From Aeromicrobium choanae (GTDB lineage Bacteria > Actinomycetota > Actinomycetes > Propionibacteriales > Nocardioidaceae): DNA of 64,000 bases. Below the pieces are notes generated by a model that did no database searches, was not told the DNA's origin, and worked only from the letters and a program-made list of their open reading frames with translations. The DNA lies in contig NZ_LT796768.1 of the NCBI RefSeq assembly GCF_900167475.1, forward strand, positions 558,001 through 622,000, given 5' to 3'. The position numbers and the translations under genes are program-made. Position 1 is the stretch's first letter. Each line of letters begins with the position of its first letter. Below are positions 55,657 through 64,000 of this stretch, in pieces.

Positions 55657-56436
55657 TCACATCACCTTCATCGTGGTGCTGAGTCCCCCGTCGAGGGGGA
55701 TGGTTGCACCAGTGATGTACGTCGATGCGCGCGACGACAGGAAGATCGCGAGCCCAGCGGCATCCTCCGGCGTACCGATGCGCCCCACCGGATTCGCGCC
55801 CACGATCTCGTCGCCCTGCTCGGCCAGCGATGCGGCCATCATCTTGGTCGGGAACGGACCGGGCGCGATCGCATTGACCAGAATCGACGGGCTCAGCTCC
55901 GAGGCCATGTGCTTCGTGAGGTGGTGGACCGCTGCCTTCGAGGCACCGTAGGAGAAGTTGTCGTACCCCGGGACGGCGATGCCGTCGATGGAGCCGATGT
56001 TGATGACGCGCGACGGGTCCCCCTCGGTGCTGCCGGCCTCGAGCAGGGGCCGCAGCTGCTGCGTCAGGATGAACGGCGCCTTGACGTTCAGGCCCATGAC
56101 CTTGTCCCACGCCGACGCCGGGAACTCGTCGAATCCGGCGCCCCAGGTCGCGCCGGCGTTGTTGACGAGGACGTGGACGGCCGACTCGCGGGAGCCGATC
56201 TGCTCGACGAGCTCGGCCGACCTCTCCGGGTCGCTCACGTCGCAGGGCAGGCCGACGACCTCGCCGAACTGCGACAGGGACGCGGTCGCCGCCTCGACGG
56301 CATCGGCCTTGCGCGAGGTGACGTACACCTTGGCGCCGGCCTTGAGGAAGCCCTCGGCGGTCATGTAGCCGATGCCCCGCGTGCCTCCGGTGATGACGAC
56401 GGTCTTTCCCGCGACGGAGAACAGGTCAGTGGTCAT
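55657..56436 (-). CDS. SDR oxidoreductase, first gene of the catabolic run
   Basis: This 259-residue SDR has GGTRGIGYM, VLVNNAGATWG, Ser in NIGSIDGIAV and Tyr/Lys in FSYGASKAA. It may act on the alcohol form of the growth substrate or on a 3-hydroxyacyl-CoA. ATG 56436 is about 35 bases after the promoter carrying operator site B, so it is the promoter-proximal gene of eight. Confidence 0.88.
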   Translation of the reverse strand: MTTDLFSVAGKTVVITGGTRGIGYMTAEGFLKAGAKVYVTSRKADAVEAATASLSQFGEVVGLPCDVSDPERSAELVEQIGSRESAVHVLVNNAGATWGAGFDEFPASAWDKVMGLNVKAPFILTQQLRPLLEAGSTEGDPSRVINIGSIDGIAVPGYDNFSYGASKAAVHHLTKHMASELSPSILVNAIAPGPFPTKMMAASLAEQGDEIVGANPVGRIGTPEDAAGLAIFLSSRASTYITGATIPLDGGLSTTMKVM

Positions 56437-56476
56437 GCTTCATTTCCTTCGTTCGGCACTATCGGGTGACGGTCAT

Positions 56477-56506
56477 TAGACTATTTCGTCTAGACGATCT
56501 CGTCAA
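56477..56506 (-). promoter_or_regulatory. Promoter of the eight-gene run with operator site B
   Basis: Reading leftward, TTGACG (56501-56506), a 17-base spacer and TAGTCT (56478-56483) make a good promoter. The palindrome TAGACTATTTCGTCTA (56477-56492) spans spacer and -10. It is the reverse complement form of site A with one central difference. Confidence 0.8.
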
Positions 56507-56529
56507 GAGTCCTGCGGCGAGATGACGGC

Positions 56530-56560
56530 GGGTGGCGCCGGCGTCGCGCCGGCACCACCC
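56530..56560 (-). terminator. Terminator of the ABC transporter operon
   Basis: GGGTGGCGCCGGCG and CGCCGGCACCACCC form a 14-bp stem with one mismatch and loop TCG, ten bases after the substrate-binding protein stop. It separates the ABC operon from the promoter of the eight-gene run. Confidence 0.75.
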
Positions 56561-56569
56561 ACCACCGGC

Positions 56570-57793
56570 TCACTCGACCGCGGACTCGCCCTGGAATGCC
56601 GTGGCGACCTCGGTCAGACCGCCGGGCTCGCCGGACGGACGCTGGATGTTCGTCTTGAGCGTGGGCGACGCCCCGACCTTCGAGAGGTCCAGCGGCACGA
56701 CCAGCCCGTCGGTGTCGAACTCGCCCATCGAGAGCTTCGCGTCGAGGATGCCCTTGCGGCTCAGGTCCTTCTCGTCGCACGCCTTCTCCAGGATCGCGTG
56801 GATGATCTGGGCGCCGGCGACGCCGCCGGCGACGGAGTTGTTGGCCTCCGCACCCTTGTTCGCCTGCTCGAACTGCTTCCGGAACGTCGAGTCGGCCGGG
56901 AGCGTTGTGGCCAGCGGGCTGGCGAGGTAGAAGTTCTTCTCCAGCGCGTCCGCCGCCGGGCTGTCCATCAGGCCGGGGGCGAAGCCGGGCATGCTCGAGA
57001 GCACCGGGACGTCCCAGCCCTGGCCGCTCGCCGCCGTCATGACCGACGCGGTCTGCGTGGGGCTCGCGCTCAGGATGATGGCATCGACGTTCTGGGACTT
57101 CAGCCGGGTGACCTGGGCCGACATGTCCGAGTCCGTCGGGTCGATCTGCGCCTTGACGACCTTCAGGTCGTGCTTCTTCGCCGCCAACTCCGTGCCGGCC
57201 AACGCCGACTCGCCGTAGTCGCCCTGGAAGTGGATGTGCCCGACGGTGTCACCGGACTCGATGATCGACTCCTGGACGAGGTAGTCGACGCCGTTCGCGA
57301 TGTCCACGTCGAAGGCACCGCCCAGGATGAGGTTGCCCTTCCACTCCGTGACCTTCCGATCCCAGGAGATCGTCAGGTTCGTCATCTCGTCCGCCTCCAC
57401 CTTGGGGAGCAGGGCGATGTTCGCGGGCGAGCCCATCGTCCCGATCAGCGCGGCGACGTCATCGTGGACGGCGCCGTACTGCTGCACCGACTTCTGGACG
57501 ACGTAGCCGCCGTCCTGGACGTTGAGCTCGACGTCGTACGCGTCGCAGACGCCACCGTCGGCATTGACCTGGTCGAAGTAGAGCTTGTAGCCGGACATGC
57601 TGTCCTTGCCCAAGGGGGCGAACACGCCGGACAGGTCGGTGAGGACTCCCAGCGTGATCGTGCCGTCCTTGACGCCCGGCCCGAGCTTCACTCCGTCGGC
57701 CGTCTCCGCGTCGCCTCCGGACTTTCCACAGGCTCCCATCGCGAGGACGAGTGCCGCGGTGGACACCGCGGCGAGCTTCTTGCTTCTGGACAT
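56570..57793 (-). CDS. LivK-type ABC substrate-binding lipoprotein
   Basis: This 407-residue protein has a lipobox ending AMGA-Cys22 and a Peripla_BP_6 fold (GTITLGVLTDLSGVFAPLGK, then ALIGTMGSPANIALLP). It captures the substrate outside the cell. LivK-type receptors bind branched amino acids but also aromatic and alicyclic acids; context favours a carboxylic acid. Last gene of the operon. Confidence 0.9.
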   Translation of the reverse strand: MSRSKKLAAVSTAALVLAMGACGKSGGDAETADGVKLGPGVKDGTITLGVLTDLSGVFAPLGKDSMSGYKLYFDQVNADGGVCDAYDVELNVQDGGYVVQKSVQQYGAVHDDVAALIGTMGSPANIALLPKVEADEMTNLTISWDRKVTEWKGNLILGGAFDVDIANGVDYLVQESIIESGDTVGHIHFQGDYGESALAGTELAAKKHDLKVVKAQIDPTDSDMSAQVTRLKSQNVDAIILSASPTQTASVMTAASGQGWDVPVLSSMPGFAPGLMDSPAADALEKNFYLASPLATTLPADSTFRKQFEQANKGAEANNSVAGGVAGAQIIHAILEKACDEKDLSRKGILDAKLSMGEFDTDGLVVPLDLSKVGASPTLKTNIQRPSGEPGGLTEVATAFQGESAVE

Positions 57794-57829
57794 GGTGGTG
57801 CCTTTCCTACAGGGGGGGGTTGACGTCGT

Positions 57830-58951
57830 TCAGCGGGAGCTGAATCGACGGATTCGCAGACCGAGGTCCTGGACCAGCCCGGCCAGCCCCCGGGGCTGGA
57901 GGAGCAGGACGACGATGATCGTCAGCGCGAAGATGTACCTGGCGGCCGCGGCAGCATCGACGCCACCGGACTCACCGGTGGCGGTGATGATCGGCAGGGA
58001 TGCCGCATGCTGCTGCAGCAACAGCGGCAGGGCGGTCACGAGCGCCGCTCCGAGCACGCTGCCCCAGACCGAGCCGAGGCCTCCGATCACGATCATCGCG
58101 AGATAGTTGATGGACATCGGCAGGTCGAACGCCTCGGGGGTCACGCTGCCGACCGCCAGCGCGTAGATGACCCCGGCGGTGCCCGCGTAGATCGCCGAGA
58201 TCGCGAAGACGTGCCGCTTGCAGCGTCGGACGTCGATGCCGTTCATGGCGGCCAGCACCTCGCTGTCGCGGACCGCCGCCATGGAGCGGCCCAGACGGCT
58301 GTCGAGCATGTTGCGCGCCACGACGATGCCGGCGAACAGGACCACGAGGCCGACGTACCAGAGCTTCTCGTCACGACCGAAGGGCACTCCGGCGATCGTG
58401 AGCTCAGACATGCCGTCGGCGAACGAGAAGCCGAAGATCGACAGCTCTGGTGAGATCCGTCCGTTGTAGCCGCCCGACGCCGACCGCCAGTTGTCGAGGA
58501 CGTGCTGGGCGACGAAGATCAGCGCGATCGTCGCCACACCCAGGTAGATGCCCTTGAGTCGCGACGCCAGAGGGCTGATCACGATCCCGACCACGCCGGC
58601 GGCGACCACCGCGAGGATCGCGGCCAGAAGGGGAGGAAGACCCAGCCCACCAAGCCCCGCCCCGTCCTCGGCCGATCCCGCGAGCCACGCGTAGCCGACT
58701 GCCCCGACCGCGACGAAGACCGGATGCGCGAAGGACAGCTGACCGGTCGAGCCGACCAGGAGGTTCAGACCGATGGCTCCGAGGCCGGCACCGGCGATCG
58801 CCAGGCCGATCTGCAACCAGAACGAGGAGAGACTGAGCGGTGCGAGGATCAGCAGGATCCCCACGACGACGATGGCGACCGACCGAAGATGCCGGCCCCG
58901 GCGGCGAGGCGCCACCGTGGGCACCTCGATCTTCTCGAGAGTGTCAGACAC
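57830..58951 (-). CDS. LivM-type ABC permease
   Basis: This 373-residue permease has about ten helices. LNLLVGSTGQLSFAHPVFVAVGA and INYLAMIVIGGLGSVWGSVLGA are the LivM signatures. It pairs with the LivH-type protein as the membrane channel. It overlaps that gene by eight bases. Confidence 0.92.
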   Translation of the reverse strand: MSDTLEKIEVPTVAPRRRGRHLRSVAIVVVGILLILAPLSLSSFWLQIGLAIAGAGLGAIGLNLLVGSTGQLSFAHPVFVAVGAVGYAWLAGSAEDGAGLGGLGLPPLLAAILAVVAAGVVGIVISPLASRLKGIYLGVATIALIFVAQHVLDNWRSASGGYNGRISPELSIFGFSFADGMSELTIAGVPFGRDEKLWYVGLVVLFAGIVVARNMLDSRLGRSMAAVRDSEVLAAMNGIDVRRCKRHVFAISAIYAGTAGVIYALAVGSVTPEAFDLPMSINYLAMIVIGGLGSVWGSVLGAALVTALPLLLQQHAASLPIITATGESGGVDAAAAARYIFALTIIVVLLLQPRGLAGLVQDLGLRIRRFSSR

Positions 58952-59834
58952 GAGTCAGCTCCTTGCTTCCGAAGAGACCGGACGGCCGGATCAGCAGCAC
59001 GCCCAACATCACGACGTAGGGAACGACCTGGCTCGCGCCATGGCCCAGGAACGCCAGCTGGTCCTGGTACCCGGCCACGAGCGCCTCGAGGACGCCGATC
59101 ACCAGGCCTCCGACCAGCGCTCCCCCGACGGAGTCGAGTCCGCCCAGGATCGCCGCGGGAAATGCGCGGAAGGCGATGGCGGCCAACGAGACCGTCACGC
59201 CCGGCGTCGGAGCGCCGGCCAGGAAGATCCCCGCCACGCAGGCCAGGGCACCGGCCACCATCCACGTCAGCGCACTGACCTTCGAGAGGCTGATGCCCAT
59301 CAGGGAGGCGATCTCGCCGTCCTGAGCGGCGGCACGCATCGCGACGCCCCACGTCGAGAACTTGAACAACGCCAGCAGTGACCCGATCAGCACCAAGGCC
59401 ACCGTCAACGCCAGCACGCGGTTCCACCCGACGCCAACGCCCGAGAGGGAGAGGTTGGACGCGCCCCACGGATGGCTGATGTTCAGCACCGTGGACCCGA
59501 TGCTGCCGGTCAGGTAGGTGACCAGGAGCAGGTCGATGCCGATCGTGGCGATGCTGAGGTTGATCACGGGTGACCCCCGCATCCCGCGGATCACGAGACG
59601 TTCAGCCAGCAACGCCACGAGTGACGTCACGACGACACCGGCCACGACCGCGAGGGCGAAGGACGTCTCCTGACTGACCCTGGCGGTCACGAAGGCGCCC
59701 AGCAGCACGAGCGCACCGTGGGAGAACGTGACGACGTGGCTGGCCTTGTAGATGAGCACGATGCCGATGGCGACCAATCCGTAGATGGCGCCCAGCGACA
59801 CTCCGTTGATGAGGAAGGAGAGGAATTGGTTCAC
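58944..59834 (-). CDS. LivH-type ABC permease
   Basis: This 296-residue permease opens VNQFLSFLINGVSLGAIYGLVAIG and has FSHGALVLLGAF and LGGLDSVGGALVGGL, the LivH signatures. GTG 59834 overlaps the LivG-type stop (GTGA). Confidence 0.92.
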   Translation of the reverse strand: MNQFLSFLINGVSLGAIYGLVAIGIVLIYKASHVVTFSHGALVLLGAFVTARVSQETSFALAVVAGVVVTSLVALLAERLVIRGMRGSPVINLSIATIGIDLLLVTYLTGSIGSTVLNISHPWGASNLSLSGVGVGWNRVLALTVALVLIGSLLALFKFSTWGVAMRAAAQDGEIASLMGISLSKVSALTWMVAGALACVAGIFLAGAPTPGVTVSLAAIAFRAFPAAILGGLDSVGGALVGGLVIGVLEALVAGYQDQLAFLGHGASQVVPYVVMLGVLLIRPSGLFGSKELTRV

Positions 59835-60635
59835 GTCGTCGCCTTGTCGGTAGGGGCCGTGGTCGGGACTCCGCCGAGGTAGGCCTCGATCACGGCTGGG
59901 TTGGATCTGATGGCGCGGGGCTCTCCGGTCGCGATGACCGTGCCGAAGTCCAGGACGGTGCACACCTGCGCGAGCCCCATGACCAGCGGCATGTCGTGCT
60001 CCACGAGCACGACCGTCAGCCCCAGCTCCTCGTGCGTGCGGCGGATCAGCGCCGAGATGTCGCTCCGCTCATGGCGCGTCATCCCCGCCACAGGCTCGTC
60101 CAGGAGCAGGACGGAGGGATCGGCTGCCAGGGCACGGCCCAGGTCGACGCGCTTCTGGTCGCCATAGGGCAGCTCGCTGGCCAGCACGTCCATGCGGTCC
60201 CGAAGACCGACGAACTCGGCGATCTTCTCGATGGCACGACGTTGCTCGCGCTCTTCTCGCCGCACCCCCGGCAGTCGAAGGGCTGCGGCCACCGTGCCCT
60301 GTCGCATCTGCTGATGGCGGCCCAGGAGGAAGTTCCCCGCCACGGTCGTGTGGGACAGCTCGATGTTCTGGAAGGTCCGCGCGATCCCGAGTCCGGCCAC
60401 GGCGTGAGGACGCATCCCCGTGAGTTCGTGATCGGCGTATCGCACGCTCCCCTCGCTGGCCCGGTAGACGCTGGTCAGGACGTTGAAGAGCGTCGACTTC
60501 CCCGCGCCGTTGGGTCCGATGACCGCGTGGATGGTGCCGGGCTCCACGTCGAAGCTCACGTGGTTCAGCGCGGTGACCGCACCGAACCGGACGGTGACTC
60601 CATCGACGTGAAGGGTGGATGGCTGACGAAGGTGC

Positions 60636-60643
<8 letters not shown>
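59831..60643 (-). CDS. LivG-type ABC ATP-binding protein
   Basis: This 270-residue ATPase has Walker A GPNGAGKST (~43), ABC signature region LPYGDQKRVDLGRAL, Walker B VLLLDEPVAGM and switch His in VLVEHDM. The signature is LPYGDQ, close to the LivG-type LSYGxQ. ATG 60643 overlaps the LivF-type gene by eight bases. Confidence 0.93.
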
Positions 60644-61394
<751 letters not shown>

Positions 61395-61593
61395 GCGGGC
61401 CGCCTGACGCCCGCATGGCGAGGGCGTGGCCGGTCGCATTCTGGCGAGATGTCCATGGGGTGGAAGTGCATGTGTCCCTCTCTCTCGTTGGCTCAGCCGG
61501 TCGATCGGCCGCGACGCGCGGAAGGCCCGCACATACGGAGCACAGTCGAATACCACTGCAGTTTCAGGCGGAAACGCGATGGACGTTTCCGTC

Positions 61594-61609
61594 TAGACGA
61601 GATAGTCTA
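61594..61609 (+). promoter_or_regulatory. Operator site C
   Basis: TAGACGAGATAGTCTA is a match to site A except for two central bases, with 5-bp perfect outer arms TAGAC/GTCTA. It is placed to repress the leftward ABC operon and possibly a second rightward promoter (TGGACG, 17 bases, TAGTCT). Confidence 0.75.
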
Positions 61610-61673
61610 GAGACGTCCGTCACAGATGTCCAGTGCTCGTCGAGCCGAATCCCGGCGCCTAGACGATTCCCCC

Positions 61674-61689
61674 TAGACGGTCTAGTCTA
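61674..61689 (+). promoter_or_regulatory. Operator site D
   Basis: TAGACGGTCTAGTCTA overlaps the -10 TAGTCT of the ligase promoter. Centre differs from sites A-C at three bases while both arms are preserved. It lies 47 bases before the leader ORF start. Confidence 0.75.
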
Positions 61690-61735
61690 GTCCGATGTGA
61701 GGGCGACCACACCCCGCAGACAGGAAGGAATTCTC

Positions 61736-61783
61736 ATGCTCGAATCGACCTGCACCCGCGCCACACCGGGCGGTGCCCGATGA
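61736..61783 (+). CDS. 15-residue leader ORF upstream of the acyl-CoA ligase
   Basis: ATG 61736 follows the strong ribosome site AGGAAGGA by about six bases and encodes MLESTCTRATPGGAR, then TGA. That stop overlaps the ligase ATG as ATGA. The ligase itself has no ribosome site of its own, so it is probably translated by coupling from this peptide. The peptide resembles nothing I know and may serve only translation. Confidence 0.55.
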   Translation: MLESTCTRATPGGAR

Positions 61784-63606
61784 GCACCATGACCGCAGAG
61801 AGCACCACGACGACGACCGGTTTCACCACGATGCTGGCCACCAACGCCGAGAGGGTCGGCAACGATCCCGCTCTGAGTTGGCTCGAGGAGGGTGAGCGGC
61901 GCAGTCACACCTGGCGCGAGCTCCACGAGCTGGTCCAGGACGTCGCCGCCGGCTTGGTGGCGACCGGCGTCCAGGCGGGCGAGCGCGTGGGCATCTTGGC
62001 CTCCAACCGCCCCGAGCACCTCATCGCCGACCACGCGATCCGGCTGTGTGGCGCGGTTCCAGTGAGCCTCTACGTGACGATGTCGACCGAACAGGCCCAG
62101 CACATTCTCAGCGACTGCTCGCCGAGCCTGCTGATCCTCGAGGGTGACGCGGTCGTCGAGCGCTTCAGCGGCCTTCGCTGGTTCATCGAGTCCGAGCCGG
62201 CCGTGATCACCATCGACGCGGACGCGACGACCGCCAGCTCCTCCAACTGGGGCGAGCTGCTCGTACGGGGTCACGCGCACCGGGACGAAGCGGCATCGGA
62301 GATCGCTCGCCGTGCGCTCGCGGTCGACCTCGACGACCCGGCCACCCTGATCTACACCTCAGGCACGACGGGAATGCCCAAGGGGACGATCATCACGCAC
62401 CGCAACCTGCTGTGGGACGTCGAGGCGCTGATCCAGTCCGGCATCGTCGACTACGCCCAGAAGTCCGTGTGCTTCCTGCCGCTCGCGCACATCACCGAGC
62501 GGGTCTGGTCCATCTACCTAGCGCTGCGGACCGGCGGCGAGGTGCTCTGCTGCCCGGACGCCGCACAGCTCCTGCCCACGCTGAAGGTGTTCCGACCGAG
62601 CTTCTTCATGGCCGTCCCGCGCATCTGGGAGAAGTTCGCAACCGCCGCGCAGGTCTTCATCTCCACGAGCATGACCGACCGCGCCGACGAGATCGCTGCC
62701 GATCGCGAAGTGCTCCTGGAGCACTGGCGCAAGCGGCTCAACGAGGAGCCCATCTCGGCCGAGCTCTCGCAACGAGCCTCACTCGCCCGGAGCGGCTCGC
62801 TTCGCCAGGTACGCGAGTTCCTCGGGCTCGAACGAGCGTTCTGCTGCTCCGGGGCCGCCGGGCTGCGTGACGAGACCATCGAGTTCTACGCATCCATCGG
62901 CATCCGTGTCATCCAGGGCTATGGACTCACCGAGACGAGCGGACCGGTCATCACCGAGCGTCCCGACACCGTCCCCGCCCTCGGAACGGTCGGGATCCCC
63001 CTGCCGGGCGGAGAGATGAAGATCGCCGACGACGGCGAGATCCTCCTCCGCTCCCCCGGAAACACCCCCGGCTACCTCCACCTTCCTGAGAAGTCGGCCG
63101 AGCTGTACGCGGAGGACGGGTGGTTGCGCACGGGCGACATCGGGCGGATCGACGAAGCCGGTCGGCTCAGGATCACCGATCGCAAGAAGGAGATCATCGT
63201 GACCGCCACGGGCAAGAACGTCCCGCCGCAGTCCATCGAGAACCTGCTGGTCGGGCGGTCCTTCATCGGCCAGGCACTCGCCGTGGGCGACGCCCGTCCC
63301 TACATCGTCGCGTTGATCGTTCCGGACCCGGACCTGCTGACGATGTTCGCCAGGACCCACGGCTTGGAGGGCACGTTCGAGGAGCTCCTCACCCATCCGG
63401 TCGTCGAGGCGGCGGTGGCCGCCGAGGTCCACTACGCGAACTCCAAGCTCTCCCGCCCCGAGCAGGTGAAGTCCTGGCAGCTGCTCCCCCGCGGGTTCTC
63501 GGTCGAGGAGGGGACCCTCACGCCCACCCTCAAGGTCAAGCGCAGCGCCATCCACCAAGTGTTCAGCGACGAGATCGACGAGCTCTACACGCGGTCGCGC
63601 ACCTGA
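61780..63606 (+). CDS. Long-chain acyl-CoA synthetase-like protein (FadD15-type)
   Basis: This 608-residue AMP-forming ligase activates a carboxylic acid with ATP and CoA. Motifs: IYTSGTTGMPKGT (~191), GYGLTETSG (~380), TGDIGRIDEAG, and catalytic Lys in ATGKNVPPQ (~477). The family includes FadD15 and bacterial long-chain synthetases; the substrate here is unknown. It would begin the pathway after uptake by the adjacent ABC system. Confidence 0.93.
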   Translation: MSTMTAESTTTTTGFTTMLATNAERVGNDPALSWLEEGERRSHTWRELHELVQDVAAGLVATGVQAGERVGILASNRPEHLIADHAIRLCGAVPVSLYVTMSTEQAQHILSDCSPSLLILEGDAVVERFSGLRWFIESEPAVITIDADATTASSSNWGELLVRGHAHRDEAASEIARRALAVDLDDPATLIYTSGTTGMPKGTIITHRNLLWDVEALIQSGIVDYAQKSVCFLPLAHITERVWSIYLALRTGGEVLCCPDAAQLLPTLKVFRPSFFMAVPRIWEKFATAAQVFISTSMTDRADEIAADREVLLEHWRKRLNEEPISAELSQRASLARSGSLRQVREFLGLERAFCCSGAAGLRDETIEFYASIGIRVIQGYGLTETSGPVITERPDTVPALGTVGIPLPGGEMKIADDGEILLRSPGNTPGYLHLPEKSAELYAEDGWLRTGDIGRIDEAGRLRITDRKKEIIVTATGKNVPPQSIENLLVGRSFIGQALAVGDARPYIVALIVPDPDLLTMFARTHGLEGTFEELLTHPVVEAAVAAEVHYANSKLSRPEQVKSWQLLPRGFSVEEGTLTPTLKVKRSAIHQVFSDEIDELYTRSRT

Positions 63607-63641
63607 GCGGATCACGCGACTTCTCGAGCCGTCAGGGGCTA

Positions 63642-63684
63642 ACGCCGGGATGGATTGACGCACTGCGTCGCTCCATCCCGGCGT
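63642..63684 (+). terminator. Compound hairpin after the ligase gene
   Basis: ACGCCGGGATGGA (63642-63654) and its exact complement (63672-63684) enclose a second small stem GACGCA/TGCGTC. It begins 36 bases after the ligase stop and is the probable terminator. Confidence 0.65.
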
Positions 63685-63767
63685 CGTCTCCTCGAACTCG
63701 GCGCAGTCCCTGTCGCTAGGGTCGACCTCGTCCCAACTGACAGAACCTGCGACATCCAAGGAGCACG

Positions 63768-64000
63768 ATGAGCCGCGAGCGCGCCTACGCCTGGACTGAC
63801 CCGAAGGAGCTGGCGGAGGCCGCCCAGCACCATGACGGCCGCGACTTCTTCGCACGACTCGTCAAGGCCGAGCTGCCCGCGCCACCGATCAACGCCACGG
63901 TGGGCATGTCGCTGGTCGAGGCCGTCGACGGCCGCGCGGTCTTCGAGCTCGAGCCGATGGAATGGCACTACAACCCCATCGGCACGGTCCACGGCGGCAT
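63768..64000 (+). CDS. PaaI-like hotdog thioesterase, N-terminal part (cut by window edge)
   Basis: The first 77 residues are visible and run off the right edge. NPIGTVHGG matches the N-x-x-G-x-x-HGG active-site segment of PaaI-type acyl-CoA thioesterases. AAGGAG lies six bases before ATG 63768. It may release CoA from dead-end thioesters of the neighbouring pathway. A terminator separates it from the ligase gene. Confidence 0.8.
   Translation, partial: MSRERAYAWTDPKELAEAAQHHDGRDFFARLVKAELPAPPINATVGMSLVEAVDGRAVFELEPMEWHYNPIGTVHGG

Larger units (their letters stand above)
61395..61735. promoter_or_regulatory. Divergent control region between ABC operon and acyl-CoA ligase
   Basis: This 341-base gap holds no long gene. 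It contains operator sites C and D, a degenerate half-site (TAGACG at 61660), and leaders in both directions. The rightward promoter is likely TAGACG (61660-61665), 17 bases, TAGTCT (61683-61688). No clear leftward -35 was found; the palindromic sites offer TAGACT as a leftward -10. Confidence 0.65.

Overview
The window is GC-rich chromosomal DNA from a high-GC Gram-positive bacterium. The mtrA-mtrB-lpqB-comF-hpf block beside secA, an Rv3235-like gene, an RNase E/G with a long charged N-terminal extension, and a WS/DGAT acyltransferase all point to Actinomycetota. Gene content and order look most like Nocardioidaceae (Aeromicrobium or Nocardioides); this is an inference from synteny, not a species call. 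I see no phage, IS element, rRNA operon, CRISPR array or replication origin. Three tRNA genes are present: Arg-TCT, His-GTG and Lys-CTT.

Layout. 1-8 kb holds rplU (start only), rne, a DUF2344 protein and its usual radical SAM partner, with a secreted CAP protein and an MFS carrier between them. 8-15 kb holds a secreted CHAP/Ig-like protein, an OmpR-type two-component system, a PspA-like protein, a DUF2505 protein and a WS/DGAT acyltransferase. 15-25 kb holds a membrane protein, orphan CpaE-like and SAF-domain proteins, a BldC-like HTH, a divergent hsp20/hspR pair, LysM and Rv3235-like proteins, secA, a YcaQ-type glycosylase and a NarL-type regulator. 25-33 kb is the conserved run ahcY, mtrA, mtrB, lpqB, comF, hpf, preceded by a PrsW-type protease gene. 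33-47 kb is housekeeping and accessory: tandem DsbA-like proteins, orn, a nucleosidase, glycerol genes glpD and glpK around an HSL-type esterase, an AbiEi/DUF559 gene bracketed by inverted repeats, a CrtI-like oxidoreductase, a dienelactone hydrolase, acylphosphatase, an OhrR-like regulator and nhaA.

47.3-64 kb is the most interesting part. It is a compact unit for uptake and beta-oxidation of an unidentified carboxylic acid. Two coupled TetR regulators (47420-48618) face a leftward run of eight genes (56436 to 48625: SDR, acyl-CoA dehydrogenase, metallo-hydrolase, thiolase, SDR, MaoC hydratase, nitronate monooxygenase-like protein, AcuI-like reductase). Upstream of it lies a leftward five-gene LivFGHMK-type ABC operon, and divergent from that a rightward acyl-CoA synthetase gene followed by a hotdog thioesterase. 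A 16-bp palindrome, TAGACG-N3-TAGTCTA, occurs four times and only here: before the TetR pair, before the eight-gene run, and twice in the ABC/ligase divergent region. At three of the four sites it overlaps a plausible -10 hexamer. Import, CoA activation, dehydrogenation, hydration, second oxidation and thiolysis are all encoded, so this reads as one self-contained TetR regulon. The ligase is preceded by a 15-codon leader ORF that overlaps its start codon by ATGA.

The second notable object is a 1.06-kb unit (41088-42145) in which one AbiEi/DUF559 gene lies between 48-bp terminal inverted repeats, each itself nearly palindromic, resembling a non-autonomous mobile cassette. All calls come from reading the sequence; no database search was run.
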